Shown here piece after piece: positions 32,740 to 44,372 of a DNA stretch of 64,000 nt. The translations under genes were made by a program, and so were the position numbers. The notes under the pieces are model-generated. The model made no database searches. It was not told where the DNA came from and was given only the letters and a program-made list of their open reading frames with translations. Source of the DNA: Orientallactaga sibirica (Eukaryota > Chordata > Mammalia > Rodentia > Dipodidae). Numbering within the stretch: position 1 is the first letter of the stretch; every line of letters begins with the position of its first letter. The stretch is taken from positions 45,453,001 through 45,517,000 of the forward strand of contig JAEOAD010000012.1 in assembly GCA_036365145.1 (NCBI GenBank), in the 5' to 3' direction.

Positions 32740-33165
32740 TCAGTTCCATTTTTTTCTGGAAAAAAAAAATTTATTACTCTTTTTCTTATTATAACAGTCC
32801 TGCAGTAAACATACCAAATGTGTGTGCACCTGCTTTCTTATGGCCCTAGAATAAACTCAAGGCGAATTTTCAACTCAGAGGGTGTATACATTTTTATGGC
32901 TTTTAAAATCAAATTGCCCAATTGCTCCCACAGAGAAGGAGCAATCTTTATTCCCACTAGTCTTGTATGAAAGTATTTATTTCCCTATAATTTTCTCTAC
33001 ATTGAGGCTTATCATAAAACAAAATTGCTAATGTGATAGGTGAAAAAATAAGTTAGCTATTTTTTATGAATTCCTTTGCTACCAAGAGACGATAGTTTTG
33101 TTTGCCATTCACTTCTCTCTTGTAAATTCATTGTTCATACACTTTGTAAGTATTCTTTACACCGT
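32740..33165 (-). mobile_element. Ancient L1 (L1M-like) 3' portion
   Basis: Antisense landmarks of old mammalian L1: 'aaattgcccaattgctccca', 'tttattcccactagtcttgt' and 'gctaatgtgataggtgaaaa'. It is much more diverged than the other L1 pieces in the window and presumably predates rodents. Confidence 0.65.
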
Positions 33166-33169
33166 GTAG

Positions 33170-33525
33170 TAGTCACTTTTCTCATTGCTGTGACCAAATC
33201 CCTGACAGGAAGTACCTTAAGGAAGGGAGGGTTGATTTGGGCTTAGTTTCAAGGAACAGAGTCCCTCACAGTGGGGAAGGTGTGTGGCTGCTCACACTGC
33301 ACTCACAGGCAGGAAACAGAGACAATGACTGTTCATATTCAACTAGCTGTCTCACTTTTATTTGTGTGAGACCCCAGCCCATGGAATGACACTTCATAAT
33401 TAGAGTGGGTCTCCCCACCTCAATTACCCTAATCTACAAACTCCTTCACACACTTACCCAGAGATTTGTTCTGATGATTCGAGATCCAATCAAGTTGACA
33501 AAGGAGATTAACCATCACATACAGC
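33170..33525 (-). mobile_element. ORR1/MaLR-like LTR
   Basis: Uninterrupted sister of 27600-28710: 'cttttctcattgctgtgacc', 'gagaccccagcccatggaat', 'gtgggtctccccacctcaat' and 'atccaatcaagttgac', ending 'gagattaaccatcacata'. Confidence 0.65.
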
Positions 33526-33767
33526 AATTCACACTTTGCATGTTTATTTTGCAAAAAAAAAAAAAAAAAAAATTGAGCTTTTTTAATTTACTATGTCTGA
33601 TCATTTTTATCCTCTTTGCTCTGTAAATCATATAAATTGCTCCTTTCTTTCCTTGTTAGATGCATTTACAACTTTCCTAACCATATTTTTTAAGACTATA
33701 TTATTTTGAAAGACAATCCATTAGGCAGGGAAATCACAGGCTTTCAAGCAAGAAACATAACCTATTG

Positions 33768-33860
33768 TCCCCATCCCCACCTCTGGTGCTGGGAATCAAA
33801 CCCTGGGTCTCATGCATGTTAATCCAGTGCTCTACCACTGAGCAACACTCCTAACTCCTG
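33768..33860 (-). mobile_element. ID-like SINE
   Basis: Antisense tRNA-like unit: 'gctgggaatcaaaccctggg' and 'gtgctctaccactgagcaac'. Confidence 0.65.
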
Positions 33861-33949
33861 TTTTTCACTTTTTTGATTGTGCTCAAAATAGGACACATTT
33901 TGATTCAATATGCTTATTTTAAAACACGTGTAAATGTACATATGAAAGC

Positions 33950-33954
<5 letters not shown>

Positions 33955-33995
<41 letters not shown>

Positions 33996-33997
33996 CA
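33955..33997 (+). repeat. (CA)n microsatellite
   Basis: About 15 CA units passing into a short ATATAT stretch. Confidence 0.95.
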
Positions 33998-34339
33998 CAC
34001 TACAGGTATAATAGGAAAAGAAGTTTTATAGAACAACATTCTCCCTAATACCTGACTTTAATGTTGACAGTTTTTCTTTAGGCTAGTTGGTAACCAATTA
34101 AACTGAGTCCATAAACTATGAATAAAACCCAATTCATAGTTGGAGGGATACTACTACAAATGAAGATTGTTCTGGTAGCAGGAAAGAGGTACCACACGAC
34201 CCTCCCTAGAAGACCCCTTATGGTTTGGAGTCCAATTAACCAATAATACGTGCTGTGGCTGCCATCACATTGTGTGTGCGTGTGTTAATACATAGGCACA
34301 TGTGTATGCATGTGTGTGCAGGCTACAGGACAACCTTGA

Positions 34340-34592
34340 GCACCATTCACCCTAGGTTTTATTTTGCTTTTGTTTCTGAAACAAGGTCTCTCACTGGCCA
34401 GGAACTCACCCAGTAGGCTAGACTGGTTGGCCAGCAAGCCACAGGGATTGCCAATCTCCATGTCCCTAGAGTGAGAATTGCAAGCACATGACATTGCACC
34501 CAGCTTTCGTAACATGGATTCTTGGGCTTGAACTCAGGTTCCTATGCTTGCAAGGCAAGCACTTTACCAACTGAGCTATCCTCCCAGCCCAT
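34340..34592 (-). mobile_element. B4-like SINE
   Basis: A good antisense B4: a B1-like part ('gaaacaaggtctctcactgg', 'gacattgcacccagctttcg') and then the tRNA-like head ('gcaagcactttaccaactga', 'gctatcctcccagccc'). Confidence 0.8.
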
Positions 34593-34599
34593 CACAGCA

Positions 34600-34830
34600 T
34601 TTTTTGAGTGCTTAAGTATTTTTTGATTGTTAAGTGTTATACATGCATTTTCTCACTTAATGTTCATAACTTCTTTAAGACGGTCATAATTGCCATTCTC
34701 ATTTGGCAAATGAGAAAATTGAGGCAGAAGGTTAAAAAAAAAACTTCCTATTTCCAAGGTCAGTACATGGTGGAACCAGGTTTTGAACTAAGAAGCTCAA
34801 TTCTCCAGTTTCCTGCCTTCTGCTCCTCTG
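34600..34830 (-). mobile_element. MIR
   Basis: Antisense MIR landmarks: 'cattttctcacttaatgttc', 'caaatgagaaaattgaggca' and 'ccaaggtcagtacatgg'. Confidence 0.75.
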
Positions 34831-37109
34831 GCCTTCCTCCCACACCTTGGCAGCCAGTAGGGGTCCAGAAGACCCAAGCAAAGATGGAAGAAAAGTGAGG
34901 AACAAGTCCAGCGCCAAAGCTACAGAAACTTCTGGAGGTTCTAGAAAGGCAGAAGACTGGGAGAGAAAACGGACCAGAGAGCAGAGAGGGTGAACATAGC
35001 TCCACTGTCAGAGGCGTCAGGGGCAGTTTCAAAGAATTGTTCTGTGTCAGAATCCCTTCTCTCTGCCCAAGGAAGAGGAAGGATCACGAGACCCATCTAA
35101 GCTAAGGGCAGAAGAAATGTTAAGATGTCACGCCTAGCTTGTCTGTCAGCACAAGAGAGAAATCTGGAATGAAACTCTAGCCAAAATACATTCATCTGTC
35201 CTGTTTCCTAAAGACCCAGAATCTGCTATCATGACTGGAATGTGTAGGTGGGAGGAGGGGCAGGAGGGTGGCAGGGAAAGGGAACAGAAGCCAAGTTCAA
35301 GAAGAGGAACTGCAGCAAAGGCTACGCCAGACAAAGATCGGCTTATTTCTGTGAACCCTGCCCCGGTCTTAACGCTAGCCAGGCCCTTGAAGCAGATTCT
35401 CACAGAATTCAGGTTTTCCTAGTCACCCACTTCAAACTTCTTTATATTTCCTTTGATGCTTTATTATCTCTGTTTGTGTCCAATACTCAGCTTGTTCTTC
35501 TGGAAGAGGACGATGGTTTGGGTTTGTGATGAAAAGGGTACCATCAAAGTGGCAGGAAGTCATCTCATGCAACTCCTTACAAACTGCTCCAACAATTCAG
35601 GCTGGCATTTAATAACATCACAACCAGGAAGTCCTCTTTTAGATCTAATCTATGTCCATGCTACAGCAACTTATAAATAAACTTTGACTTCCCACCCTAG
35701 CCTGAGTGCTGGATGCCCAAGGAAAACGTAAAACAGTAATTGAGTGCATACCAAACATAGCCATCAGGAAAATTCATTAATTTGCATGTAACCCAGTGTG
35801 ATCTTCAGATAAAGGCACCACATTTCACAAAGCCTTACTAGTTTTTTTTTAACAAATTAGTCCCATAATTAAACTCCTGCTAATAATAATTGCAAATACT
35901 CCATAAATCCTATTCAGAGAAGAAAACCTTAGGATGTATGCTTATTTTATTGTTGGAGAGATTTGTACAGTGGATCTTTTCTCAAAGCATGGGCTGCTGA
36001 ACTCCTGCTGAGGCAAATTAAGAACTAAATTGAGATGAATTAGGACCGATGCTTTCAGAGCCAGAGAAAAATGTACTCATGTCCCAGGTGTGAGCTGGAG
36101 GTGGGTGGGCCAGGTTTCAAGGTTACACATTAACTATCTGCCCTCCCCTTGATAGCCAGGTGACAGCTGCAGTGTGGTTTCTTTGAAGTGTGACATTCTG
36201 GGGCGGCACTTCAGAGAGTACAGGCCCTCTAAGGCAGGCAGGTATGTTTGCCAGCCACACCTGGTACCTGCCAACCCACCGCAGCAGCTGGACAGGAAAC
36301 TCCTAAGAAACAGCTAAGGGGCTCTCTAATGAAATGCATCCAACTGATGCAGTTTCAAAAGGACAGTATGGGCTCAGAGATGAATCAAGTACTCTAGGTA
36401 TGTCCTTTTAAAAATGTCTCCTTCCCTGGGTTCAGCTCTTCACAGAGCAGTTGCAGGAGGTAAGACATCTGACTGGCAAGTGCCGTGTGTGAAAAATCAA
36501 ACCGTATTCACATGAGCATGGAGTCTGCACATACTGTTCAGTAGGCTCGGTTCAAAGTGAAGTGTGAGCGGGATTGGAAGGCAGCCTGCTCTGCTGTAAA
36601 TGGAAATGAGAAACAAACACAATAATGGAAGCTAACTACCAAGGAGACCACACAGAGTTCAGATCTGAAATAGGAAAAGAACCCTGATCTCCATCCATGT
36701 TGCCTACACACCACTTAGATCATATCACACATATGCCCGTGCCATTGCCCAGCACCTTCAAATAGTCTTTCCGATGAGACTGGGCCTCAGTCCCCACTGT
36801 GCACACATGAGTGTTAGGAAGCTAACAAAACACAATGGTTTTAAGAGGATTTATGGCATGATAGATACTGGTACTTCTGACCCAGCATTTGGCCTCTGAA
36901 ACAGACCTCCTTTGGTTTGAATCAGAGCCCTTCCATCTGCCCATAAAAAAATGTGGTGGAAAGACTATACATGCTTTGACCTTGGCAAAGAATGCTGAGG
37001 TGGAGATATAACAAACTCCTGTTAATCGGAATGGGAGATACCTTGCCTCCATCCAAATTGGCTACACAGCACTTACATGTGTGTGTGGAGAACGGTGTGA
37101 TACTGAGCA
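34831..37109. other. 2.3 kb repeat-poor block, candidate conserved non-coding DNA
   Basis: In a window saturated with SINEs this stretch has none. 35700-36100 is AT-rich with several TAAT/ATTA words and a perfect POU octamer ATTTGCAT at 35780-35787. Open frames up to 93 codons overlap in several frames and lack domains. I infer possible purifying selection against insertions. Chance is not excluded. Confidence 0.4.
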
Positions 37110-37240
37110 AACAGACTTAATGTTTCTGCCTCAATTCCACCCTCAGAGAAGCATTATGGGGATTAAGTGGGAAAATGCATGCATAGTGACTAGCATATTG
37201 TCCAGTACTTAGCAACAGCGCACCAAATATTAGCTAATAT
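37110..37240 (+). mobile_element. MIR
   Basis: Sense-strand MIR end: 'ggggattaagtgggaaaatg', 'agcatattgtccagtactta' and 'caccaaatattagctaatat'. Confidence 0.65.
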
Positions 37241-37883
37241 TCTTACTGCTATTGCAAGGAAGAAGGCAACGGGATGAAATGGGGTCCTGCAGAAACCACA
37301 GTCCTGCCCAGCTCACAGACCATTCTGGCTGTCGATGAACTGTATCTGCACTCTTAACTCACTTGTTTCTGAAAGAGGAAAGGGGCTTTGCCCAATGTTG
37401 GTGGTGTGGGGAGAATGCTAGTGCGCTGAGGGAGCAGAGTCCCTACTCTATGTTCCTCCAGGGACTAGCCTGGAAGCCAGTGCAACAGACCTCCCCGTGC
37501 TGAGGCTCGGCAGTGAGCTGCAAGGTACTTCAACTCATCTGGGCCCTGCCTCCCAACAGCATGCACGTCACACACGGTGCACTGCTCCCTGGGGTTGTGG
37601 CAAAGACTAAATGAGACCACGGATGTGATGCCCCTTGCATATATGGTCTCTCAACCACACTTTCTCCCTTGCCCAGATTCTCATTCAACACACTTCTCCT
37701 CTGCTGACCCTTCAGTGGCTGCCAGAAAGATCTACACAGGTCATTTAACCACCCCTCTCCTCCACTGAGTAGCAACTCTGAATGATATGGCTGCTACCAT
37801 ACATGATCACTCATTGTGCTGAGGGTATAGAAATGTTAGACCACTTCATTTCTTCCAACCGTCCTGTAGGGAATTGCAAATAA
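37241..37883. other. Unique DNA, nothing recognised
   Basis: No nameable repeat or exon. Confidence 0.4.
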
Positions 37884-37898
37884 GAAAACTAAGATTAG

Positions 37899-38032
37899 CC
37901 AGACATGGTAGTGCACACCTTTAATCCCAGTACCAGGGAGGCCGAGGTGGGAGGAGCACTGTGAGTGTGAGGCCAGCCTGAGAGTCCATAGTGAATTCCA
38001 GGTCAGCCTGGGCTAGAGCAAGACCCTACCTG
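37899..38032 (+). mobile_element. B1 SINE, almost tailless
   Basis: It has perfect 15-bp target-site duplications GAAAACTAAGATTAG at 37884-37898 and 38033-38047. The element goes from 'ccagacatggtagtgcacac' to 'gcaagaccctacctg', with practically no A-tail outside the duplication. Confidence 0.92.
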
Positions 38033-38047
38033 GAAAACTAAGATTAG

Positions 38048-39221
38048 GAAAGATTGGAACACCTGCCCACAGACATAAACTAAAACAAGCAAGCGGAACT
38101 GTAAACTGGCTAGCTCCTTCATAATTATCAATTCATAATTACTGAGTACATTCTCTATGCCAAAAACACAGCTGGGTGTTGGTTCTCAACAAACAAGATG
38201 GAGGCTGTCCCTGCCTTCAGTCTGCTTCCAGATTCTGCTCCTTAACCATCAGATGCATCACCTCTCAGATTAGAGACCAAACGTTTATCTCGGTGTGGCA
38301 TAGCATACCTTAACCTGGAAAGAGCCTGGGGACCCTGTTCACCTGGTCACTGTAGCCTTACTGCCGCCACATCTCCCTGAACAAGCCAAAGGGAAGCCTT
38401 ACAAGTTTCCACAGAAAACCCAGACCAAAGTCTGGAAGTGCCACATCAGAAGGCCAAGACCTCTTCATCAGGCTCTACTCAGTTTGAATTGGGTAGGAAC
38501 AGTGAGAGTCAGTGTCTGTGGCACACAGTTGACCACAACCCCAACCCCTCATCTAGGACAGCAGTCAACGTGCCTGACGGGACATGTTGAGCAGCTACGA
38601 GCTACTCCCAGTCCCCGCCCGGTTAGCAGGGCTCTGCCTCACTTGGCAGACTGTGTCTATACCTGCTCCCACTCACAGCCTGGTCACACAGGCAGGTTCC
38701 TATTTGAGAGGGATGTCAGAAACACTGTGGAATGAGCTCCACCATCCCTTTCCCCAGGGCTTCTGTGCTGCACATCTCTAGGGCCATGGGGTTGAGCAGC
38801 TCTGTCTCTCCTCCCTGATGAACTCCAGGATTTCCTTATACTTTCCAAATGCCCGCCCCCCACCAAACTTTTCTTCTGACTGTTTTAAATTCAAATGATC
38901 TTACAAAGGGCCATATTTAAAGTAAGAGTCAATTTTTTGCCTGGTGACACTTGTGGGTGGGAAAAATAAGGAAGAGGGGATGGAGCTCAATGTGGCAACC
39001 AAGTTTGAAGGAAAATGTAGAACATTAGGAAGAGGTGCTGAGAGGACACCGGGGATAAACATCACCCACATCTGCCTCTCTACACCAAATTTGGGCCTGC
39101 TTTTCAAAACCCTTAAAGAAATACCTTTAGCCAAGAATAATGCACATTGGAACCTAAGGCACTGCTTCTTACCTTGCTCTTTATTGACAACATATCTGCA
39201 AAATAAAATTCTATTTTTCAG
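38048..39221. other. Mostly unique DNA
   Basis: A piece near 38125-38180 ('ttactgagtacattctctat') may be a MIR relic. Otherwise no named repeat. No exon is supported. Confidence 0.4.
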
Positions 39222-39320
39222 CTAGGTGTGATAGCGCATGCCTACCAGCCCTCAGGAGGCTAAGGTAGGAGGATTGCTATGAGTTCAAAGCCAGCCTTGG
39301 CTAGAGAGAGACCCTGTCTC
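39222..39320 (+). mobile_element. B1 SINE, internally deleted
   Basis: 'agctaggtgtgatagcgcat', 'aaggtaggaggattgctatg' and 'cagccttggctagagagaga'. The segment between 'aaagccagcc' and 'ggctagag' is missing. Its tail is the large purine array that follows. Confidence 0.8.
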
Positions 39321-39379
<59 letters not shown>

Positions 39380-39453
39380 GAGAAAGAAAGAAAGAAAGAA
39401 AGAAAGAGAAAGAAGGAAGGAAGGAAGAAAAGAAAAGAAAAGGAAAAGGAAAG

Positions 39454-39507
<54 letters not shown>

Positions 39508-39618
39508 GAAGGAAGGAAGAAAGAGGAAAGGAAAGGAAAGGAAAGGAAAGGAAAGGAAAGAAAAGAAAAGAAAAGAAAAGAAAAGAAAAGAAAAGAAAAG
39601 AAAAGAAAAGAAAAGAAG
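39321..39618 (+). repeat. 298-nt uninterrupted purine array (GAAA/GGAA/AAAAG)
   Basis: There is no pyrimidine on the plus strand from the end of the B1 to 'aaggttc'. Blocks of GAAA, GGAA, GGAAA and AAAAG units succeed each other. Open frames running through it (Lys/Glu/Arg or Phe/Leu/Ser repeats) are artefacts. Confidence 0.97.
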
Positions 39619-40185
39619 GTTCTATCTCTGAGGCACAAGCATGGTTTTCATAGTACTAAGCCATCATATATTTTCTAGTTCTCAGGAGATTTACTGTAAT
39701 GTGCTGACATGCTTATTATTTGGAAGAGACAACTCAAGTTTCTGAATAGAGACATTCGATGGACATGCTCTGCAGAAAACACAGCCTGCCTCCCACACAT
39801 ACGATGGTTTTCATTTAATATTCATTAAAGTATGACTTGCTTTCAGTTCATAAATCTTGAAAACAGACTCTGCCCCTCCCCCAGTGTACTGTTTTCATTG
39901 CCTAAGCCACTTTCTCTCTCCTTTGACACTTTATAGTTTGTGTTTAAATATGGAACACAGCTGATTCTGCCAGTAGGGGTTCAGGTTGGGCTTTACAAGA
40001 AAACACAGAACAAAATCCTCAAAGATTTACAGCAGGTGTTCCATTTTCACCTCGACATGAAATAGTGCATGGTACAAGAACGAAAGGGAAAGACAGTAAA
40101 ATACCCAGCCTGGTAGAATAGGAGGGCTGGGTGGTAGACAGTTTCAGAACAGCTGTCAGAGTTTCAAGATAGATGTACTTGGGTC
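39619..40185. other. Unique DNA, nothing recognised
   Basis: No nameable repeat or exon. Confidence 0.4.
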
Positions 40186-40520
40186 GGGGAGATGGCTCAG
40201 TACATAAAGCACTTGCTGCTCAAATCTGACTATCCAAGTTCAATCCCCAGACCACACACAAAAAGCTCGAAGCTGTGGCAAGCTTCTGTGATCCCTGTAC
40301 ACTGATACCAGTGCTGACAGCAAGATGGAAGGAGAGAGAGGAGAACTTCCCAGAAAGCTCATAGGAAGCACATCAAAAAACAGTAGAGCAGGAATCCAGA
40401 GAATCAAAGGAGGTGGAAAGGTGAACACTGATCCAAAGTCGTCCTCTGACCACCCCACGTGAGCCATGGCACGTGTGCACCTGCACACGTGCACAAACAT
40501 CACACACACAAAGATGGACG
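40186..40520 (+). mobile_element. B4-like composite SINE
   Basis: Head 'ggggagatggctcagtacat' and 'aagttcaatccccagaccac', a diverged B1-like middle ('gcttctgtgatccctgtaca'), and the end 'gtcgtcctctgaccacccca' with a CACACA tail. Confidence 0.7.
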
Positions 40521-40929
40521 GACTTACTTTATGTGTCCCTTTGAAAGACATCACCAATGTTAACGGCATCAACTTACGAAAGAACGTCTAGACTCAAATT
40601 GCAGAGAGCGTTGTGAGAAAGTTTGGAACAAGAGAATAACCATTTTTAGCAAAAAGAATTTATAAAAGTGTCCACTCCCCATTTTCTGTTGTGTGCATAT
40701 GAAAGGTATAGACTACTAGCAGTCTATGTGGCCTCATGAACAGCCAAACCAGGTTTTACCGAACCAGAAGAGTTAAGGAATTGGTATAAATGCAGTATGG
40801 TCAGGGCTGGGCATATAAGCAGTGCCTCTCTACAGGAACTTAATTTCCAGATAGCTTATCAACTAAGGAAAATAGTTAAAAGTAAGAAGGATGGTAGCTA
40901 AGATTTGCCATTTTCTTATCATTTATCAG
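40521..40929. other. Unique DNA, nothing recognised
   Basis: No nameable repeat or exon. Confidence 0.35.
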
Positions 40930-41243
40930 GGACCGTATAAGTTACTTTCTCATTGCTGGGAAAATTACCTGAGAAACAGCTTATATGGAAGGAAAAGGAT
41001 TAAATCAGCTAATAGTTTCAACATTGCATGGCAGGCATGGAAGGCCTCAGTGGGCAGCCCCACATCCCGCCAGTCAAGAGAGAGAGAGAGAGAGAGAGAA
41101 GTGGCACTGGGCTATGAAGCCCTCAAGGTCCATCCACCCCCAGTGACCCACTTCCTCCTGGAAGGCTCCACCTCTTTTTTTCCCCCTCTTGAAGTTTTTT
41201 TAATGTCAGGTATTTTGTTATAGCAATGACAAAAGTAACTATA
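40930..41243. mobile_element. Two MaLR-like LTR pieces in inverted orientation
   Basis: 40930-41176 reads antisense ('agttactttctcattgctgg', 'cagtgacccacttcctcctg'). 41186-41243 reads sense and is the 3' end of a similar LTR ('tgtcaggtattttgttatag', 'caatgacaaaagtaactata'). The two meet head-on near 41177-41186. An AG microsatellite lies at 41078-41099. Confidence 0.5.
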
Positions 41244-41461
41244 AGCTTATAAGTCATATTTGGTCAATCAGATTTGAAAAGCTAACAAAAGTATATACCA
41301 CCTTGGTGAAAATTAAACAACATGGCTATTTTCATTCACTGAGGCTGGCAATCCATGAAGAGTGGCAGTGGCGTCTGCTCAGCTTCTGGTCATAACCTGG
41401 CATCATATCCTGGCAGAAGACAACATATAGCAAGGCAGAGAATGCTTGTAGCTCCTTCCTT

Positions 41462-41620
41462 TTCTTTTTTTTCTTTTTTAAATTTTTTTTTGTTGACAAC
41501 CTCTTTAATTGTAGACAATGTCCAATGTTATTTCCTTCCCTTCCCCCACTTTCCCCTTTGAAACTTCACTCTCCATCATATCCCCTTCCCCTCTCTATCA
41601 GTTTCTCCTTCAGAATAGCA
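41462..41620 (-). mobile_element. L1 3' end, heavily 5'-truncated
   Basis: A T-rich tail complement is followed by 'gttgacaacctctttaattg', 'cactttcccctttgaaactt' and 'ctccatcatatccccttccc'. It matches the L1 3' terminal 130 bp also seen at 63200 and partly at 18060-18180. Confidence 0.85.
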
Positions 41621-41660
41621 CCACCAACAGCTGGAGACCAAGTGTTAAAACACATGAGCC

Positions 41661-41820
41661 AGCCGGGCGTGGTGGCACATGCCTTTAATCCCAGCACTCG
41701 GGAGGCAGAGGTAGAAGGATTGCCATGAGTTCAAGACCACCCTGAGACTACAGAGTGAATTCTAGGTCAGCCAGAGCTAGATTGAGACCCTACCTTGAAA
41801 AAAAAAAAAAAAAAAAAAAC
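41661..41820 (+). mobile_element. B1 SINE
   Basis: A complete B1, 'agccgggcgtggtggcacat' to a long A-run, with CATGAGCC on both sides (41653-41660 and 41821-41828). Confidence 0.95.
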
Positions 41821-41864
41821 CATGAGCCTATGAGGAGGAGGGTGTTGCATTCAAAGCACCACAG

Positions 41865-42000
41865 GTAGCATTCTAAACACTTCAGCTCAATGCTAACAAT
41901 AACCCCATGGCAAGTACAGTGGTGATCACGGTACAGAGGAGGCCACCAAAGCCTGAGGAGTGAAATGCCCAGCTCATGCCACACATTCGGCAAGAAATAA
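41865..42000 (-). mobile_element. MIR
   Basis: Antisense MIR: 'gctaacaataaccccatggc', 'cggtacagaggaggccacca' and 'gcccagctcatgccacac'. Diverged. Confidence 0.6.
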
Positions 42001-42295
42001 ACAAGGATATAACAGATAAAGAGGAAGGTCTTTGGATAGACTTGTGACTAAATATCATTGTGAATATCATTTACCCTCTTGCTAACCCAGGCAGCAGAAG
42101 ACAATACTTCAAGCCACCATCATACTAGCTGAGGTAATGTAGAGGTTCTCAAATGGTCTTTAAATGTTTCACTAAATGAAAAGGCCAAAATGAAACTCAT
42201 GACTTCGTATGCTAACATAAAAAAACATTCCAAATTTTTAAATGTTTCAATTACTCTGTTCACACTGGCCACTAATTATAAAAGGTGCTTAAGGG

Positions 42296-42478
42296 ACTGA
42301 AGAGATGGTTCAGTGTTTAAAGGCACTTGCTTGCAAAGCCTGACAGCCCAGGCTCAATTCCCTAGAACCCATGTAAAGCCAGATGCATAAAGTGGTATAT
42401 ATGTCTGAAGTTCATTTGCTGCTGCAGCATGCCCTGACATACCCATACTCCTTCTCTCTCTCTCTCTAATAAAAACAA
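42296..42478 (+). mobile_element. T-SINE
   Basis: Head 'gggactgaagagatggttca'. The body 'atgtaaagccagatgcataa' and an AATAAAAAC tail mark the 'taaagccag' variant also seen at 26283. Imperfect duplication AAAAGGTGCTTAAG/AAAAAGTGTTAAAG. Confidence 0.88.
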
Positions 42479-42489
42479 AAAGTGTTAAA

Positions 42490-42660
42490 GAAAACTTAGT
42501 GCTCTAAATGCTCATGTAATGCTTACAGAAACCCAATGACGTACGTACCTTCTTGAACCCCATTTATAGATACAGAAACTGAGGGTTGGAGAAGCCAAAT
42601 AACTTCCCTGTGGTTTTCACACAGTCCTGCCTAGGCTCTTCTGCATTCAGGCCTTGGAAA
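42490..42660 (-). mobile_element. MIR
   Basis: Antisense MIR: 'ctcatgtaatgcttacagaa', 'acccaatgacgtacgtacct' and 'tagatacagaaactgagggt'. Confidence 0.7.
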
Positions 42661-43724
42661 CAATATTGTCCGGTTGTTCACCCTTTGATCCCATACCTGC
42701 ATCTGCCAAATGATAAGGAATAACTGGCATTCAGCAAGATTTGTCCAGCTCAATCAACATGATTATGAGACATGAAAGTGAATCCTTAGATCTTCTTGTT
42801 TCCAGATCACACACACATTTATTTCCTTCTCTTTGGGGAGATGCTTTTTGGAGCTGCACTACTGTGTCCAGAGAAATAAATCCACAGGGGAAACAGTCTA
42901 TGCTTCTTCGTTGAGGCTCTTCTTTCTCTGCTGTTGCAAGGCACACGTGCATGAGCGAGGCTTGGTGTGTCCTCACTGAAAGACTTCTTTGATCTCTGGA
43001 TCCATTTTAGCTGTCCCCTCCTGTGTGTTCTACAACAATTCCCATGTGCAAGGGGACCACTTGGATATCCTGCTATGAGGCAATATCTGATTCATAGAGC
43101 TGGAGTGGGGCCTGAGATTTTTGCCAGTGTTTGTGGCCACACACTGCACTCTGAGGACAGCAGTTTCCAGCACTTCACAGTGTGATGAGTGGAGAGCCCC
43201 AGTCACCTCCCTAGACTGTGAGCAAGACCTCTTTTGCATTCTTCTTTGTATCTGCATGAAAATTCTACTTTATTTTAAAGCACTCCCAAAAGAAGAGGAA
43301 TCAACCACAGTCCAGTGAAACCTAAAGAACCAAGACGTAAAGAACTTGAAAAACCTGCCCATCATTTTTAGAGCTTCAGTGTCTCAAGCCAAGAAATAAT
43401 GCCAAGGGAAAATGATCTAAGCTCTTGCCCATGGTCAGATTTCCAGGCCTGATTGGCTCCAGGTCCTCAATTGAATCCCTAATTCCTGCTATTTTATCAC
43501 GTAGAGCAAAAAGCATTATTCTTTCCTCCCAGACCTCAAAAAGAAGAGAACCACCATTTCCAAAGGGAGAGTTTGAGTCCAATTTTAAATCATGGAGTGG
43601 GATCATATCTGCGTAAACTCCATTGGCTTTGTGTGTAGGATAGTTAGGGTAAGTTTTTGTTTCTATGGCCACTTCCTTCCTTTTGCCTTCATTGGTCTAG
43701 TTCCCAGCTCTGAGCCCTACACAG
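42661..43724. other. 1.06 kb repeat-poor block
   Basis: No transposon recognised. The minus-strand open frame 43376-43672 (98 codons) reads without low-complexity bias but has no domain I know and no splice context that I can argue. Confidence 0.4.
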
Positions 43725-43815
43725 GCTCCTCCACTCAACTGAAGCCTAGAGTTACCTGAAGGCAGAGATTGTATCATACTCATCCTCATATCTCTATGCA
43801 CTGATATGGTACCTG
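43725..43815 (+). mobile_element. L2 3' fragment
   Basis: 'gttacctgaaggcagagatt', 'gtatcatactcatcctcata' and 'gatatggtacctggtacaaa' follow the L2 3' end consensus as I remember it. Confidence 0.6.
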
Positions 43816-44356
43816 GTACAAAAGTTATGGATAAAGAAGTTTGGGCACAGAGCCCTTTGCACTCTATGCCTAGCCATACCTCTTGGCAAGCAATCCCTCC
43901 TAAATGTGGGTAATTCCAGCCTACTGGGAACTTCTAGTTGCCAGCCCCTGAAGCAATCTGAGAGATGAGCTCTGCCAAGTAAGAGAGAAGACATGCTAAA
44001 CAGACCTTGTGTTTTTATCCCACTTGGATAACTTTCTGATTTCCTCTTTTCATTTAGCACAGAATGTATGTGATATTACATTTTTATTATATCCACTTAC
44101 TTTATAATATTGACATTTGCAATTACACTTTTAGAGTTTCTCCCTACCAATGACAGAGCTGGCTTTGGCAGTAGAACTTGCACACACTGTACATGGTTGG
44201 GGTAATCGTGCTGCCTTCTTAAAATCAATGGAAAGAGCATGGTGAGGAAAAAGAACCAACTGTGTAAGCTCACTTCAGTCAACAACTCTATACTGCTAGA
44301 TATTTAAAAGAACAAGACATTAAAACACAATTATCTTGCACTGTTTTGCCACAAAT
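43816..44356. other. Unique DNA, nothing recognised
   Basis: No nameable repeat or exon. Confidence 0.4.
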
Positions 44357-44372
44357 ATTTTTGCTAATTTTA

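Larger units (their letters stand above)
41333..41864 (-). mobile_element. MaLR-like LTR, split by an L1 end and a B1
   Basis: Antisense LTR pieces before ('gcagaagacaacatatagca') and after ('gctggagaccaagtgttaaa', 'catgagcctatgaggaggag') the L1 fragment, ending 'ttcaaagcaccaca' near 41864, the complement of the LTR start. Confidence 0.5.

Noticed and set aside
39279..39653. Lys/Glu/Arg-rich and Phe/Leu/Ser-rich open frames
   Set aside because: They are translations of a purine microsatellite.
43376..43672. 98-codon minus-strand frame as a possible exon
   Set aside because: Ordinary-looking residues but no motif, and no acceptor/donor arrangement that I could defend.
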